64,000 bases of DNA, from contig JAYKKI010000133.1 in the NCBI GenBank assembly GCA_039881145.1, forward strand, positions 204,501 to 268,500. Reading direction: 5' to 3'. The notes under the pieces were generated by a model, which was given only the letters and a program-made list of their open reading frames with translations, did not search any database and was not told the DNA's origin. Position 1 is the first letter of the stretch, and each line of letters opens with the position of its first letter. The position numbers and the translations under genes are program-made. Source of the stretch: Druceiella hillmani. Its lineage: Eukaryota > Arthropoda > Insecta > Lepidoptera > Hepialidae. Shown piece after piece: positions 45,896 to 61,487 of the stretch.

Positions 45896-48800
45896 TAAAT
45901 GTTCAAGAATTTTTTAAGTAAAAATTAGAATGAAGCCAGAAAGACTAGACATGAGCACTAAACCAAACAAATCACAAACTCTCATTTACATTAAAATGTG
46001 ATATATTGTTGTTTTAATATAAAATAAAACATATGAAGCAAGAGTGGATGTCGCATACGATTCTAGAAACTGTGTTTTATGGTAATTTTAATTTTATTCG
46101 TTCTTAAAATAAGAGAGAATATTTTTGATTTGTATATATCTTTGAATATATTTTACCTAAAATTATGAAAAAAATGTTATGACCCTTATAACTAGTCCTT
46201 TCCAGCGATACTATAATCGAGGAGCAAGCTAAAAAGAAACGGACACCTGAATCATCTTGTTTGTTTTTTTCTTTTGAATTACGTAACATCAACATATACA
46301 TATATATCTATATTATATGTATATTTATATTATATGTATATTACTTACATACTATGATTTTATATTAACATTCTTTTAAATTGCTTTTTATATGTGGGTT
46401 ATACTCGCAGAAGGTGTATATTTAAAGGCAGTTCACATTTTTACTGAAGTATTTTATGACACCATTTTTACTATAATAATTCTTCTAAATCGTTCCATTT
46501 CATCGAACTAAGCGGGTACTTCTTGACGTCACCTTAGCCTATGACTTTCATAAAAAATCAATTTAAGTATTTTATGCTATTTTTCCCATTTAAAACTGCC
46601 CTCTTAAGCTACCCCCGCCCAGTTATTAAAAAATGCGAGCAGATGTTACGACGTAATGAAATTATCGTTCTCAAATGAAATGCTGATTTAAAGCTTTCGT
46701 GAACGTCTGTGGATTGAATAAAATGAACAGAGATTGAAAGATATTAGCGAAGAGGATTTTATGTGATTGTAAATATTTTTATATTTCTACTGTTCAAATG
46801 CATACGTACGCTTAAAGATTTTACGGTGACGACACCACTAATTAGGGATATTTTTATTGGAAAAAAATTATATTCGTCTGCGAAAGTTGTTGAGAATTTC
46901 ATTATGATACTGAGAGATTATGATATCGAGAGAAACAATTTTGCATAACAATGACCTGTATAGCAGTTGTCTGAAAATTGCAATATTGAAATTGAAGAAA
47001 TAAAGGCCTGTGAATTGTCGCAATGCGCTAAGGCGAGGAGGCTTTGACGAATTTAAAGTAGAAGTGTTTCTCCTAAAACACGCATTGTTAGTAGTATTTA
47101 CTTACGATGAAGATGAAACAATTGAGATGAAGCACAAAATCGATTTAGTCGTCTGTAGCTATAGCCTAAATAAATATTCTGGGAACCATGGATTTGTACT
47201 ATGTCAGTGTTACCTTCAAATGCCGCTATTTATTTTTTTACAGACACTAATAAATTTTTTATAACTGTGAGATTTTAATTTTAATTTCTAGGATGTAACT
47301 TTCGCTGTGAAAGGAACTGGAAGTTTTTCCAAAAAAAACCGTTTATGATATTAAAATACGGTACGAAAAGATGTCTCGTCGCAACTCGCACCATTAAATT
47401 GAAAATAACTTTTTCTAAGAGCTATTATAAATCTACATAAATTATACTTGTGATAAAATTATGGAATATAATGTTTCTTTGTGTAAATAATTGAATATAA
47501 AATAAGGTAAAGTTATATGTGCTAAAAAAGCCGAAGTATAAAAGCCAATGATATAAAACATTAAAAAAAAATAAAGGAAAGGAATAGGGAACTAATAACC
47601 TTGTCTTACTCGAAAGTTTAAAATAAATTTTTAATTAGCGGCATGTATACACGATACACTTAGTTACAATCAAATAAACATAAACGTTATTATCTGGTAT
47701 TAGTTAGATTTATATTTAGGATAAGTACGATTAGCATAATAGGAAGATAAAGTTTAAATCATGTAACTTAAACGAAGATATAGTAACTATAGATTTTGTA
47801 TCAGTGCAGTAATGGCACATAAAATCTCACAAGGCCACTGACGGGTAATTCCTTTGAAGTCTTTTTTTTAGTAATGTCTTTTTTAGAATAAATATTTAAA
47901 AAAGCCTTTGTTTAAAAATATTCTTTTAAAATAAATATGTTTGTAAAAAGTACTTTTTTATATATTCTAATCTCGATACGATTATAACATCACTATCGAA
48001 AAGTATATGCATCCCTCTAGAATAACATTTCAAAATATATTTTGAAAAAAAATATTGCTAAACCTTTTTTTACGTTACCCAGATATGCTCTTAAAATTTA
48101 GTAAAACTGTTTAAATGTGCATAACAGATTGAATAGCAAATTCATCCTTCTTGCATCTCATCTCTTTTTATTTCTAATAATTTTTTAGTTCAAGGAATTT
48201 ACCATTCAGAATTTACTGTAGTTTTGGAAACAGAAAATCCCGGTAATTTTCTTTTGAGGTTTATAGATAAGTTAATGGAATCTAGTAAAATAGGCATAAT
48301 CGGGAATAGTCTAAAATTTGTAAAATATGTCATCTTTCGAAGGATAAAGTAAGTTGTAAAGAATGGATATAATAATGCAGCAAAAAAGTCCAAATAACTA
48401 TTACGACTAGTACCGGTAGCCATTTATCAAGAAATGGATCCAGATCAACATAGGTTGATTCTCTTAAAAAATACTGCTGCCCTTATTATATGAAGGCATA
48501 GAATCATTTAAATTCGTAAAATATACCTTTTTGGAATTTATCACCGTTTTGACTAAAAACATAAGTAACGAGGCTTCATAAAGCAAAATCCATCTAGCGT
48601 TTAAATATAGTGAAAAGGGTGGTCTTAGATGATAACATTTAGAGGATATGAGTAAATTTTTTTATGAGAAAATATCATTTTTATTAAAGACGTTTATGAC
48701 ATAATCTCCACCTCAATAATTCTTCGAAGTCTTCTTAATAAGCCAGAATAAATGGGCGCCTCTTACCATTGGGGCGACTCATGACTATAATAAAAGTTTA

Positions 48801-49005
48801 TTAAAAATGTTTTTCCGTTATCTAATATTATACCTTTTAATGGTTTGCGTCAACGGTAGTGTGAAAAAAAAACGCGATTTATTGTTATGAATTAATTTTT
48901 CAACGAAAACCTAATTCAAAGCGTAGGACGAGTGTTTATTTGTTATTAAATGAGCATGAAACGTTGAACATTTTCTTCTAGAATTTTCTTTGCACTTTTA
49001 ATTTT
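45896..49005. other. AT-rich DNA, nothing assigned
   Basis: No gene is supported. A perfect TGACGTCA (CRE-type) palindrome lies at 46524-46531 in a locally G+C-richer stretch (46490-46720). Frames at 46763-47264 are open but unrecognised. Confidence 0.45.
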
Positions 49006-49006
49006 T

Positions 49007-50990
<1,984 letters not shown>

Positions 50991-51002
50991 GTTTATCCTC
51001 TG

Positions 51003-51368
51003 CTAATTAATAAAAGTCATCAGCCTTCTGCATTCTGCCACCCCCGCTGACTTATTATGCCATGGCTTACATTTGAGAATTTATCTACTTGATCGATTGT
51101 CATTTCTCCGGAAAATATGGCCTGCCAATTGACATTTCAGTTTGTTAATGTTTAACGGTATATCTATAACTTCGGTTTTTTATCCGACTTCCTCATTTTG
51201 AGTTTTCCTCGTTTTGAGCGTAATTCTTTTCATTGTACGCAGAGGGCCTTTAAATATACATGTACGTATTAAATTAAATATGTGTATCTTTGTTTCAACG
51301 TCAAAGGTCATTAGGGGATAAGTCCAATTGTTATACATTTTCATTATTAGTAAATAAAGAATCGGCAA
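51003..51368 (-). pseudogene. RTE-clade LINE reverse transcriptase, C-terminal relic 3
   Basis: Read from 51368 downward in one frame: KMYNNWTYPLMTFDVETK fits 'KVYNQCVLPVMTYGSETW', then PLRTMKRITLKTRKTQNEEV fits 'QRAMERAMLGISLRDKIRNEEI'. After a TAA at 51180 the frame continues KTEVIDIPLNINKLKCQLAG and HIFRRNDNRSSR, fitting 'RT.V.DI...I.KLKWQWAGHI.RRTDNRW'. After another TAA come ILKCKP and a stretch ending RRLMTFIN before TAG at 51003. The conserved Trp codons are changed but the order and spacing hold over about 120 codons. It overlaps in content with relic 1 at 8.8 kb and is clearly the same family: KLK-Q...AGxI and the following Arg/Asn block align. Confidence 0.75.
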
Positions 51369-51415
51369 GATAAAGAGAAAACACTCTTTTCTTGATGCTG
51401 CTCAATAAAGTAGAA

Positions 51416-51445
51416 TTTTTCTGTCAAGTACTTTTGACAGAAAAA
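51416..51445. repeat. hairpin, 12-bp arms
   Basis: TTTTTCTGTCAA and TTGACAGAAAAA flank 6 bp, just upstream of the LINE relic on its strand. Confidence 0.9.
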
Positions 51446-51920
51446 CAACACAAGCAGAGACAAGTCGAAGTACTCTTTGCCCAGCTGAATAATTTATCCC
51501 ATATAGAATTTTTTTTCAATACCTAATAATGTTTGCATCACGAAATATCCTTGACTTGAAATAACTTATATTTTAATTTGGGATTTAAGTCTAATCAATA
51601 TGAGGGACTCTAAAATTCCTATCAATTATATCATAGTCCACTCCTTGTCATTATTGCTTGGATTTTAAACTGATTTCTAAATGTATACTTTATTGATAGT
51701 CAATTTCAATTCAGTTCAGTAAAATGTACGTGATACTATGATAGATAGACACATTTAAATGTAGACAAGCATGCCTGCTAAAATTTTTATTCTGATTATT
51801 ACAGCAATTTATATATGATGTTTTAATTGTCTGACACACAAGCAAAAAGCTTTTTATCATGTATAGGCTTCTATTCGATTTCAGACACGCCCCTAACAAA
51901 AATCCTAAAATATTCAGTAC
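51446..51920. other. AT-rich DNA, nothing assigned
   Basis: I see no supported feature. A short minus-strand string (IQLGKEYF) could be more LINE debris but is not callable. Confidence 0.45.
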
Positions 51921-51921
51921 A

Positions 51922-51922
<1 letters not shown>

Positions 51923-52003
<81 letters not shown>

Positions 52004-52013
52004 TTTTTTTTTT
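51923..52013. repeat. (AT)n microsatellite with T-run
   Basis: About 40 AT units followed by an 11-base T run. Confidence 0.95.
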
Positions 52014-55000
52014 GAACGATCTTTTAAAAAGAGTATTACTTTTGGAAGAGTATTTCCAAAAGAGTTAAAAAAATAATATAAAGGCAAAAATTCTTGGAAC
52101 TAATAGGATTTTCACATACGTTTGAGATCTTTAAAGACCTAGTACGACCTTTAATATTTACTGTATTTTACAACGTAAACATATTCCAAAAATATCATTG
52201 CTTATTAACCAGTCAATAAATATCATTGCCATAGTTTCTCGGTAAAATTCAGGCAAATTTCTGTTCTTTTTACTTTATAATTTTAATTTTACTAATTTTG
52301 AAAATGAGTAGATACTTTTTGTGGACAGTTCCAACAATAATTCTAAAAATATATTACACACCCCATATGATTTATGAAGTAAAAATAATTTCACTTGCTG
52401 CTCTGTAATTTCTGCATCAACTTTCGTTAGGGGTTAACATTTGAGATGTATCTGGGTTAATATAATATAATTTTTTTATCACAATGATTTTGCTAAGATG
52501 AATATATAACCTTTGTAAAATATTTCTCGATTTTTCATGAAACATTTCTTTAAGACCGATTCCACGGCTCAAAGCATGTGATGGTAGTAAATAAAATCGT
52601 CCAAACATAATATTTCACAGCTTTTTGTTTATTTAAATCTCAATTTCATTAAAATTATTTATGATATTATTGGTATCAAGTACCCTCAAATGGTAGAATT
52701 AAATTGATTATTTTGAATAGAATCCAAACCTATGACTTTAATAAAAGGTCAAATGAAATTGAAATATATTTTGTGTATTTTTCTATGTAAAATTGCCTTA
52801 TTAAAATACGTAATATCCAGACAGAAAGTAATGTGGAGGTTAATTTTAAGATGTGGTTTGATCATCGTCTTTTTCAATAAAATGATGATTTCAATCTTTA
52901 AGCAAGTGTCTGTGGATTGTTTCAGATACATTATATAACATAAACCTTATTTCTCTCATATAATTGAATCTCCAAATATAAAATTATAGTTTATTTTATT
53001 TCATTTTATCGGTGAATTACCCGGATGGCATGGTACAGGCAAAAATAGGGAAAAAGCGGGTGATTTCTTGCGTTTTTTGTAGTGTTTTAGAAGACAAAAT
53101 AATTTTTTTTTTAATTAAAATTGCAAAAATACTGAAAAAAGGAGTAAAACTAATAAAAGGCATTTTTTTTTGTTACCACGATGTTCTACCGTGTCATAAT
53201 ATAAATTAATATAAATAAGTTAATAAAAAAATTAATGTAACAAAACGACGGTTTGGATTACTATTAAAATTCGCTACGGTATTCCAATTATCCGTAAAAT
53301 ATTATGAAATTTTTGTCATACATATTTAACTCACTCTACTGATTACGTTCTTTTCCTCTCAACGTCTATAAAAATAAGTAACCCGCCTCATTACATATCA
53401 CTACATAAAAAACTACAACGACCTAAACCAACTCCGTCTCGAATATTGTCTTTAAGAACTTATAACATTTTCGCCAAAGACACAAATGAAAATGCGGCCG
53501 CTACTTTTCAACCCTTATAGATTATGTGTAGATTTATACGCCAGATATTTATACCGTTGTTGATTTAAACGGGTTGTAAATATTTACTACGTCGTTCTCA
53601 TAGCTCACTCGGCAGCAGGTCTATTGTTGAGATTGGCTTATCTTTTGAGACAGACTATAATATTAAAAATAAGCAAAAAAAAAGTTTTTTTTATCACTTT
53701 ATCGGATGTTATTTGGTGTCTGTGAATTTTTTTAAATATTATCGTTTAATTAGGTTTAAATTCACGTTTAAAAGTAAAGTTTGTCCGAGTAGTCTAAAAG
53801 ACACATTTGTACAATAACGGATTTGCTAGACGTATAATTTTGCAATGCAATTTTAATTTTTAATGGACTTGGCTGAATGTAAGTTGAAGAATCAATTCTG
53901 ACCATATTTTCTTTTTAAATATGTATTTTTTTAATAACTTAATCATCCCTCCATCTTGAGTTCAGCAGGCTTATGTTTTCTTTGAAGATGATACTATAGT
54001 TTGTTTCGCCAGCCTAGAATACAAATATACTACTCCAGGAATGTGGTTTTGTAGTTGTTTGATAGTTCGCAACTGTTCACTAGTTAGAGTGTCGTATAAT
54101 CTAATTGCTGTATGTTTTCTTATATTATTTGTTATTTTTGGTACCGTATATCAAAATCACTTTTTCTTATGGTACTTTCACGTATTCAGCACTTTGGATA
54201 TATTTGTAAGTTCAACATCGAGTTTGAAAAAATAAAGAGAAATGTAATTTTATACATATAATATAAAATATCAAAATGATCAGAATTAAGTTAATTATAC
54301 AGGAAGATATTTAGGCATTATGAAATTATATTTAGAAAAAATATAAGCATAATAATTTTATTTGAAACTAAATATGATGGTCATGTTACGAATTGTTGTA
54401 AAAAGTATTTGAATTATATTGAACATGAACTCAACATAATTTAGAAACATGTGTAACTTTTAGCGGGATATCTAAAACTTACTAAAGTAAATATATGACT
54501 TATAGATATATATTAAATTATAACAGAGAAAAAGGGCATTTCTTAAAAAATTAAACAATTTGGGGGCAACGTTTGCTTTTCTCATTTATAATTTATTTAC
54601 AAAAGACGTTGAATGATAATGGTCGAAAGTTGAAAGCAGTGATCGTTTTTGTTAGATAGTATCAAACTAAATTTTAATTAAAATCTCGTGAAAAGGGAAG
54701 GTTACTATTGTGTTAAATGGTTCACCGTTTCTCGTTTGCAAAATTGGAAACATTATATAAATGAGCAAGTTGAGAAAATAGAACAAACATAAAACTATTC
54801 AAAGTCTTATAACTAACTTCTGAACTGAAGCTGAATTCTCACTTTCAAATAATAAATGCTATTTCTAATAAAAATGTGAAATTTTAAATCAATTCTTCGA
54901 GTTGACTACCGTCAAGTAATTGGTAATTAGTGATTAGAGATAGCGACAATTTCAAAGTGGTGATTAAATTATGTGCATTAAAATATCTAACAGTAATTAC

Positions 55001-56520
55001 GGATGGAGTTCTTTTATTCTTTTTCGTTAGTTGATACCTCGATTTATAAGAAAATAAACTGCAGTTATTTTCATAAAATTTTCAATTACAGATCTGTGTA
55101 ATGTTACAAAATAAATATAAGAAAAGAAAAATCTGTGTAGTTATAATAAAATGGTATGTAAAAATATTTTAAAACTTCGTACTTATTTTCAAAATGGCCC
55201 AAATTATCACATTTTGTTTTTATTATTGCTCAAAACATAAATTATTACCATTGCGTTGAGCAAATCAATGGAAAGTATAAACAAAACACAATTACAAATC
55301 AGATAATTACGCAAAAGTAATAATAAGGTACAGTGAATAAAAACATCAACGGTTCCTGATTACCCGAAACAACCATGGAGTATTCAAATATTCTATGATC
55401 TCAGCTTCAAAGGTGTGAATCGAATAGGATCACATGTCGAGATAGAGGTAATTTGCCTCCAATACCGGATCAAATATGTTAAGTAGACGTCCCACCGATT
55501 ATCGTAAACGAATATTGATATGTATATGTTGTTTAGAAAAGAGTAGGTATCTACATAATTTTACATAACAATCCAATAAACCTGTTAGAAAAGATACCAA
55601 TTCGAATATGATGGGTTATCAATATAACTTGTCAATAATTTGAATTAATATGGAGCCACAGATGTATACACGACATAAAATACTTTTCTTATTTTTTTTT
55701 GCTTTGTATCTATGATATGACATCGGTTACCTCAAAAAGAGATAACATGATTAAATTATGTTCCTGTTTGATATGAATGACAGTAATGTATGAAGTGTTA
55801 ATGTAGTTAATATCATCGAATTCTCCGAAGTTATACTGTAATAAATCTGAGTATCCTAACTCTTTTAATACAAGTCTCAATAATGTAAGTATGAAATAAT
55901 AGCTGGCTGTGCATAATCCGGTAAAATTTTAAAATTTTGGGAATAAGTGGAAAATCACTGGAAAACTACTTTAAATAATCGACGGAAATAGTTGTTTTAC
56001 GGTTTTTTTATTTCTAATTTATTATAAAGAAAAAATAGGACAGGTCTACATTAATACTTTATTTCACGCCCAAATTAATAATGGAAATAAAATATCCGTA
56101 TTAGACAAACTGCCTTCAAGGTTGATGTATCAACCTAGATAAAATCTTTTTTATATCAAAATAGGCAATTTTTGCTGGACCATTTAGTCAGTTTTAATAG
56201 ACATATTATCAACCAATGAATAAATATTCATAACAACAGAACGCATAAGGAGGAAGTCATGTTGAAAGTCGGTAAGTGGGTACGAATTTGTTTGAAAGTG
56301 TATCAGCGTTACATTACCTCAAAAGCAATTAATGTTCATGTTCAGCTCAGATGTTCAGCTCGTATCTAAAACTGATTTCTTGAACCCGTGTAACATGCTT
56401 AGTTGTTCATATTTTGAGATATGTACCAGAATCCAAGTTCGGATTAATCATGCAAATTATTTATTAACTTATGGCAAACTTTCGTTCCAAGAGTAATGTT
56501 TAACAGGAAGTCCTAAGATC
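52014..56520. other. AT-rich DNA, nothing assigned
   Basis: Open frames of about 60-68 codons occur but none is recognisable. A 49-codon plus-strand frame at about 55336-55483 has mixed composition and no ATG. G+C-richer patches lie near 53.5 and 55.4 kb. Nothing is supported as a gene. Confidence 0.45.
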
Positions 56521-56527
56521 AATCCAG

Positions 56528-56600
56528 GCCCGCTCGATAAGCGGCCCGGAATCAAACCCGGGTCCTCGTGGTGCGCCGTGCTTTCAAAAGCAATATGCCT
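56528..56600 (-). mobile_element. tRNA-like SINE relic (pol III B box)
   Basis: On the minus strand GGTTTGATTCC (56558 to 56548) lies within CCCGGGTTTGATTCCGGGCC, close to a tRNA T-arm with loop TTTGATT and a B box. It is preceded by GCACGGCGCACCACGAGGAC. A full cloverleaf cannot be drawn with confidence, and a clear A box is missing. The block is strongly G+C-rich for this window. A SINE head or a tRNA pseudogene is the likely explanation. Confidence 0.4.
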
Positions 56601-56988
56601 TGTGATCAACCTATGCCAACACGGATACGATGTTACTTAATCGGTTAAAGTACAACTATGCATCAGACTTATATAATTTTTGGTTAAAGAACGCGATGTG
56701 GATAAAAATTTTATTTATATTTAAAAGTATTTCCATAAAGAACAGTTCTCGTCAATCTGTGTCGCCAGATAAAATTCCTTCTTTTAAGAGTTCATTGACT
56801 CCTTGTCCCATAAAATGAAAAGTAAGTTCAACATGAAAAGCAAGTTCAACATTGAGGTGGTCTGTCTTTTATTAGTCGTTGTCACGTAAATAATTAAAGC
56901 AAGCCAAACCGATGATAATCGGAATGCGAGTGATCCGGGGAGTATGGGTGAAAGAACGCAGTTCACATAAGAACGCTGTCACTAAACA

Positions 56989-57040
56989 AAAGTACGTGAT
57001 GGAATATTATTTCTATTTTATTTGAATTCTTTACCATGAT
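56989..57040. mobile_element. fold-back MITE, copy D (arm fragment)
   Basis: AAAAGTACGTGATGGAATAT, TATTTCTATTTTATTTGAAT and TCTTTACCATGAT match the outer left arm of copy B at about 38122-38174 at roughly four of five positions or better. The inner hairpin and the other arm are missing or unrecognisable. Confidence 0.6.
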
Positions 57041-58529
57041 TGCAGCCCACCAGCTCCATGAAAATGTTGGACCTCTCTTGAAATTGAAGAGTTGTTTAGC
57101 TTAGGTGGTAGCCAAACATAATATTTCCACTCCTCTCCCAATGTATAAATTAATATTTCATTGCAACATGAAGACGTGTGGGTAGTCTATTCAAATAAAA
57201 CGAACTAATTTTTTTTATTTTTGAAATATTTAGTCACCTTGGATGAGGATTGGAGGAAACATTAAAAAATTTAGACCCTTCAAACTAATTCTCAGCTGTC
57301 ATAAGGTAATATGTCTTCACACATGGTTGTACATATTATATTCGTTGCTTCGTTCGCTATTCAATCTAAACAAATGAATGAGGCGACAACACTCTGTATT
57401 CTCTTTGCCTGTAACTGGACTGAAGATTTGATGTCATGCTCTCTGTGTACCTTACCATAATATTAGAGAAATACTCTTAATAATCCAGAAATCACTAGAT
57501 AAAAGGCGAATTCATTAGTGCCATCTTAAAACTAGGTAAAATTTACGTAGTAAGAAAATAAAATTTTAATATTTTTAATTAAATATAAAATATCTTCACT
57601 ATTCATAAAGAATTCTAGCTATTAAGGTCATCAAGCTCATAAGTTTATAACGAACTAGATCTATGAACAAAAACGTTCACAATCTTCCTCATTGTTATCT
57701 TACAATTCATTGTTAACATTATGTATAACTGTGCAAGTATGTTTCATAAAGTATACCCTTTCATAGGCGAAAAATGTGTATTTCTGAAAAACCGTTAAAT
57801 CTATCAAACTTGTACTTTTATCATGAAGCAAATTTACACCTTTTTACTATGTTGTACATATATACATTAAATATTTTTTAAACGATGCTAATCCTTGTAA
57901 TTCACAGGTATGGAGATTTTTATTTTTATTATTTATTTTATTATTTTTAATTCTATTTTTTATTTTAGGTTTACTTCAAAAGAACTGAGCTTCATTTGTA
58001 ATACAGTTTAATTTCTTGACTCGTTTATTCGATAGAAACGACTACCCTCTAGAATAAATAATTTTAAAAGACAGCAAGTCCTCTAAGAATTATGTTACTA
58101 AAAATTGTTCACTTGTAACAAATACTCGTATACAATAATTTTAGTCCTTTGTAATTATAATTAAGTTACAATTAGGAATTTACGGATGCAAAGCAAAGCC
58201 TTTCCACAAATGTATTCTTAAATTCGAAACAGTTTTCATAAACTGCACCGAATTAATAATCGAACCACAATATTCCGAAACACTTAGTAACTCCTTACCG
58301 ATACAACCGCAAGTCTTATTTTTAAACCTAAATGCCCGTTGAAAACGGTAATAAAAAGTAGCGTGGATGCTGTTTGATTTTGTTTTTTTTAACAAAATCC
58401 TTTCACCGAATGTACGCGGATTTATTAGGTTTTTAAAATCCTCAGCGAACATTCCAAATGCGTAGCTGATTATTGAACTAACGTAGCTCTTTATTGAATT
58501 ATGAAAGATTAATGAAAATCTGCATAAAT

Positions 58530-58530
<1 letters not shown>
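57041..58530. other. AT-rich DNA, nothing assigned
   Basis: A 90-codon minus-strand frame (58452-58180) is open and of mixed composition, but no domain is recognised and no splice or start context supports it. Confidence 0.4.

Positions 58531-58532
<2 letters not shown>

Positions 58533-58586
<54 letters not shown>
58533..58586. repeat. (AT)n microsatellite
   Basis: About 26 AT units. Confidence 0.95.
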
Positions 58587-58588
<2 letters not shown>

Positions 58589-58614
58589 GGTTAATTGTTG
58601 TAATTCCTAGATAA

Positions 58615-58800
58615 ATGAAGAGCGGGCGAGGCGTGACAGTGCCAGACAGCGCATTTCTACTCCTGTTATCAATTATTCAAAGCTTATTGATTTGGAAGAG
58701 GAAATGGAGGAAATTTGAAAAAGCGAATCTAATGAAGTCGTTTGATGTGACATTTAACAGTAATGACGTCATTTGTTTGTGACAGGATGAATTCGCTTGG
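58615..58800. promoter_or_regulatory. G+C-richer stretch with a TGACGTCA palindrome
   Basis: A GAGCGGGCGAGGCGTGACAG block at about 58619 and a perfect CRE-type TGACGTCA at 58764-58771 (inside AATGACGTCATT) stand out in AT-rich DNA. CRE palindromes bind CREB/ATF-type bZIP factors, but with no gene nearby the regulatory role is only a guess. Confidence 0.2.
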
Positions 58801-60500
58801 AGTATTTTGTAGCTAATCTGATTAATTCTTAATCCTACTAATTGGGTTGATTGGCAATTATACTGAATTAAAGATATGGAATATTGATGTCGAAGCCTCA
58901 GTTTAACAATTTTATTTAACCGTACCATGACCTTCTATATATTAGTTGTGCTGTAAATGATATGTCTTATTATTTTTTGCCAAATAATACATATCGATCG
59001 AAATATATTATTTGATATTAAAATTTTTTATAAATATTTAATTTTAATCAGTCACGTTTACGGCTGTTAGTCTTGTCGTACTAATTACATCATATCTAAA
59101 TATTTTGTTAGCCATTAATTACTAGTTCATTTGTAATATTTTTCCTCAATCACCTTTTCAATTCAGACTTTTTTTACCCATTTCGGGAATAGAAAACTGA
59201 ACACCGAAAAATACATTGTTGCGAAATGAGAAGTTACTTTTCTGTTTATACAGCGGTATTCACATTATCGATATTTGTTTGTAATTAAGAAAATTGCCAG
59301 TTTTTTTGCCTTTTCCACGAATAAAGCAGTTTTGAAATTTTTTCCTGTTAAATACACTCCAAATGTTACTTTCTTCATTGTATTCCAAATTTTTTAAAGA
59401 CTCATATTATATGAGATTTAGATTCTTAATAAAACAAGTTTTATTTCCTAATGAAGCGTGAAATTTGGTAAATTGACTTGTTGAAAATGAAATGTATTAG
59501 GACCAATGGTATTAATACATTTCATATTTCTTTATCCTTTTCTTTAATGGAAACTTCATGGTAGAGCGTATGTCTAATTTCTATTTCCCACAAATAGCGT
59601 TTGTGCGGTAATCGTATAATTAAAAAAGGTATATGAAAAGGAAAAATTATGCGTAAATAAACCTAAAACAAGAGTTTCAATTTATATAGCGATTAATACT
59701 GTCACTTTCTAGTTGCTCAATTCGTATCTGGAATTGCTTCAGTAAACTGCTGTTACTTGCGATATATTGTATTTAAAACAATCGAAATCATTACAGATTT
59801 TCACTTTGCTTTGACTTGCTATGCCGTATACTGAAAATATTTCATTCCGGTATATAACTAACGTAAATTAGACATAAATCTACAGATATACGTACATATA
59901 TGGATAAATATACCACGGATGTTCTTCTCAGATTTTTAATGCCTCGATATGTGAATTTAAAAACTAAGAGTTAATATTTGCAACTCATATATTTGTTTAG
60001 TTATTAAAGGGTAAAAATAAGTTAGGCCAATCGACCAATTCCTTATAACGTTGTAATAAAATTGTATAAGCTACGGTACGTACATTGATTAATGAATTTG
60101 GAATATTATTCGCATTGGAATAATTCAAATTCGAATATTAATATTATTATCAGGTGTTATTTACTAAAACGCAGGATGAATGTTATTTTAATATTTTTTT
60201 AAATTTTATATTATACATTTGTTAAACCATAGAAAACTTTCATAAAAAACCCAAAAGTTCGAAATGGTATACATTACGATATTTACATTAATGTTTAAAT
60301 ATTTATTCTAATTTAAATTATGAACATTATTTTACTCAACAGTATTTAATCAGATGCTAGCAATACAATGATAACATGACACTCGTATATTACAATTATT
60401 AATGCGCTTATCAAATTCTAGACTCGAAAAAGGCGTTATCGTTCTTAATTAAATTTTCATGTATTATAATCATTAATCAATGGAAACTGAGCGAAATAAA
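58801..60500. other. AT-rich DNA, nothing assigned apart from a hairpin
   Basis: A perfect hairpin with 13-bp arms (ATGAAATGTATTA / TAATACATTTCAT) lies at 59487-59525. No gene is supported. Confidence 0.5.
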
Positions 60501-60502
60501 AT

Positions 60503-60730
60503 ATTGATTAGTTCAACCATGAAATTATAATTCATTTTCTGCTTAGATATCTTTCTCTGGATAATTCATCCGGGTGAATCACATTTAATTTATTTGAGGT
60601 ATTGTTTAATTTAATTTGATTAGTTCCAATAACCATAAAATTATAATTAATTTTCTGCTTAGATCTCTTTCTCTGGATAATTCATCCGGGTGAATCACAT
60701 TCAATTTATTTGAGGTATTGTTTAATTATT
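60503..60730. repeat. tandem duplication, about 116-bp period
   Basis: Two copies (about 60503-60614 and 60616-60730) share TTTTCTGCTTAGAT, then CTTTCTCTGGATAATTCATC and CGGGTGAATCACATT, then TTTATTTGAGGTATTGTTTA with few differences. The central ATTCATCCGGGTGAAT is itself an imperfect palindrome and is identical in both copies. Confidence 0.9.
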
Positions 60731-61330
60731 CGATGTTTCATAACTAGGCTGCTGTGACTGATATTAAGTGGTGGAGTATTTGAATGCCGCGTATTCTTTT
60801 ATCCATCGCTAATCGATTTTTTAATTAAACAAATGTTTTCTGGGTAAAAGTTCTATATTAATTTCATTAACAAAAATAGCACATAGGCAAAATTTTATTG
60901 GGTTTAGTTTAATAGATAAGGAGTGAAAGCGAAACAAAACAAGAAACTAAAAACTTTCGCATTTAGAATATTAGCAACGCAAAGATACTAACGAGGCAAA
61001 GGGTAATTTCACATTTACGATTGCGTTAAATAATAGATTTCAAGTTTAGTTTCCTATATTCCAGCTTGTCAAACAATGCTTTAAATCATCATAATTTTAT
61101 ATAAATCAAGATATTTTAAGTTTAACCTTATTTGCACGACATACAAAAATTTGTAAACGTTTTACGTTATTATGTTAATCCATTCGTATATATGTATTGC
61201 GGTATGTAGATACGGATAAAACTATTTGTAGTTTCCATATTCCTAACTCATTTCCAAGTCCATCGCATTGCGTAATTGAATAATATGTGTATACATTATT
61301 CTGCTTTACGGAGTAGATGTCGGATTTTAT
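60731..61330. other. AT-rich DNA, nothing assigned
   Basis: I see no supported feature. Confidence 0.5.
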
Positions 61331-61487
61331 CGACTATTAATTCCGTAAAATACCGATCGAACTAGAAATAGTTTCATCAAGACAACCAACAAATATCCCT
61401 CGTACATATCCAACACGTAATAAATATTCATGGGATCGGATTACTTTGAGATATAGCACTGTTGGATGTAATAAATGACTTATTGTA

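Noticed and set aside
56210..56270. possible exon ending at GTCG/GTAAGT
   Set aside because: Every frame between the nearest acceptor and this donor is closed by stops.
58180..58452. 90-codon minus-strand frame
   Set aside because: Mixed composition but no recognisable family, and no splice or start support.
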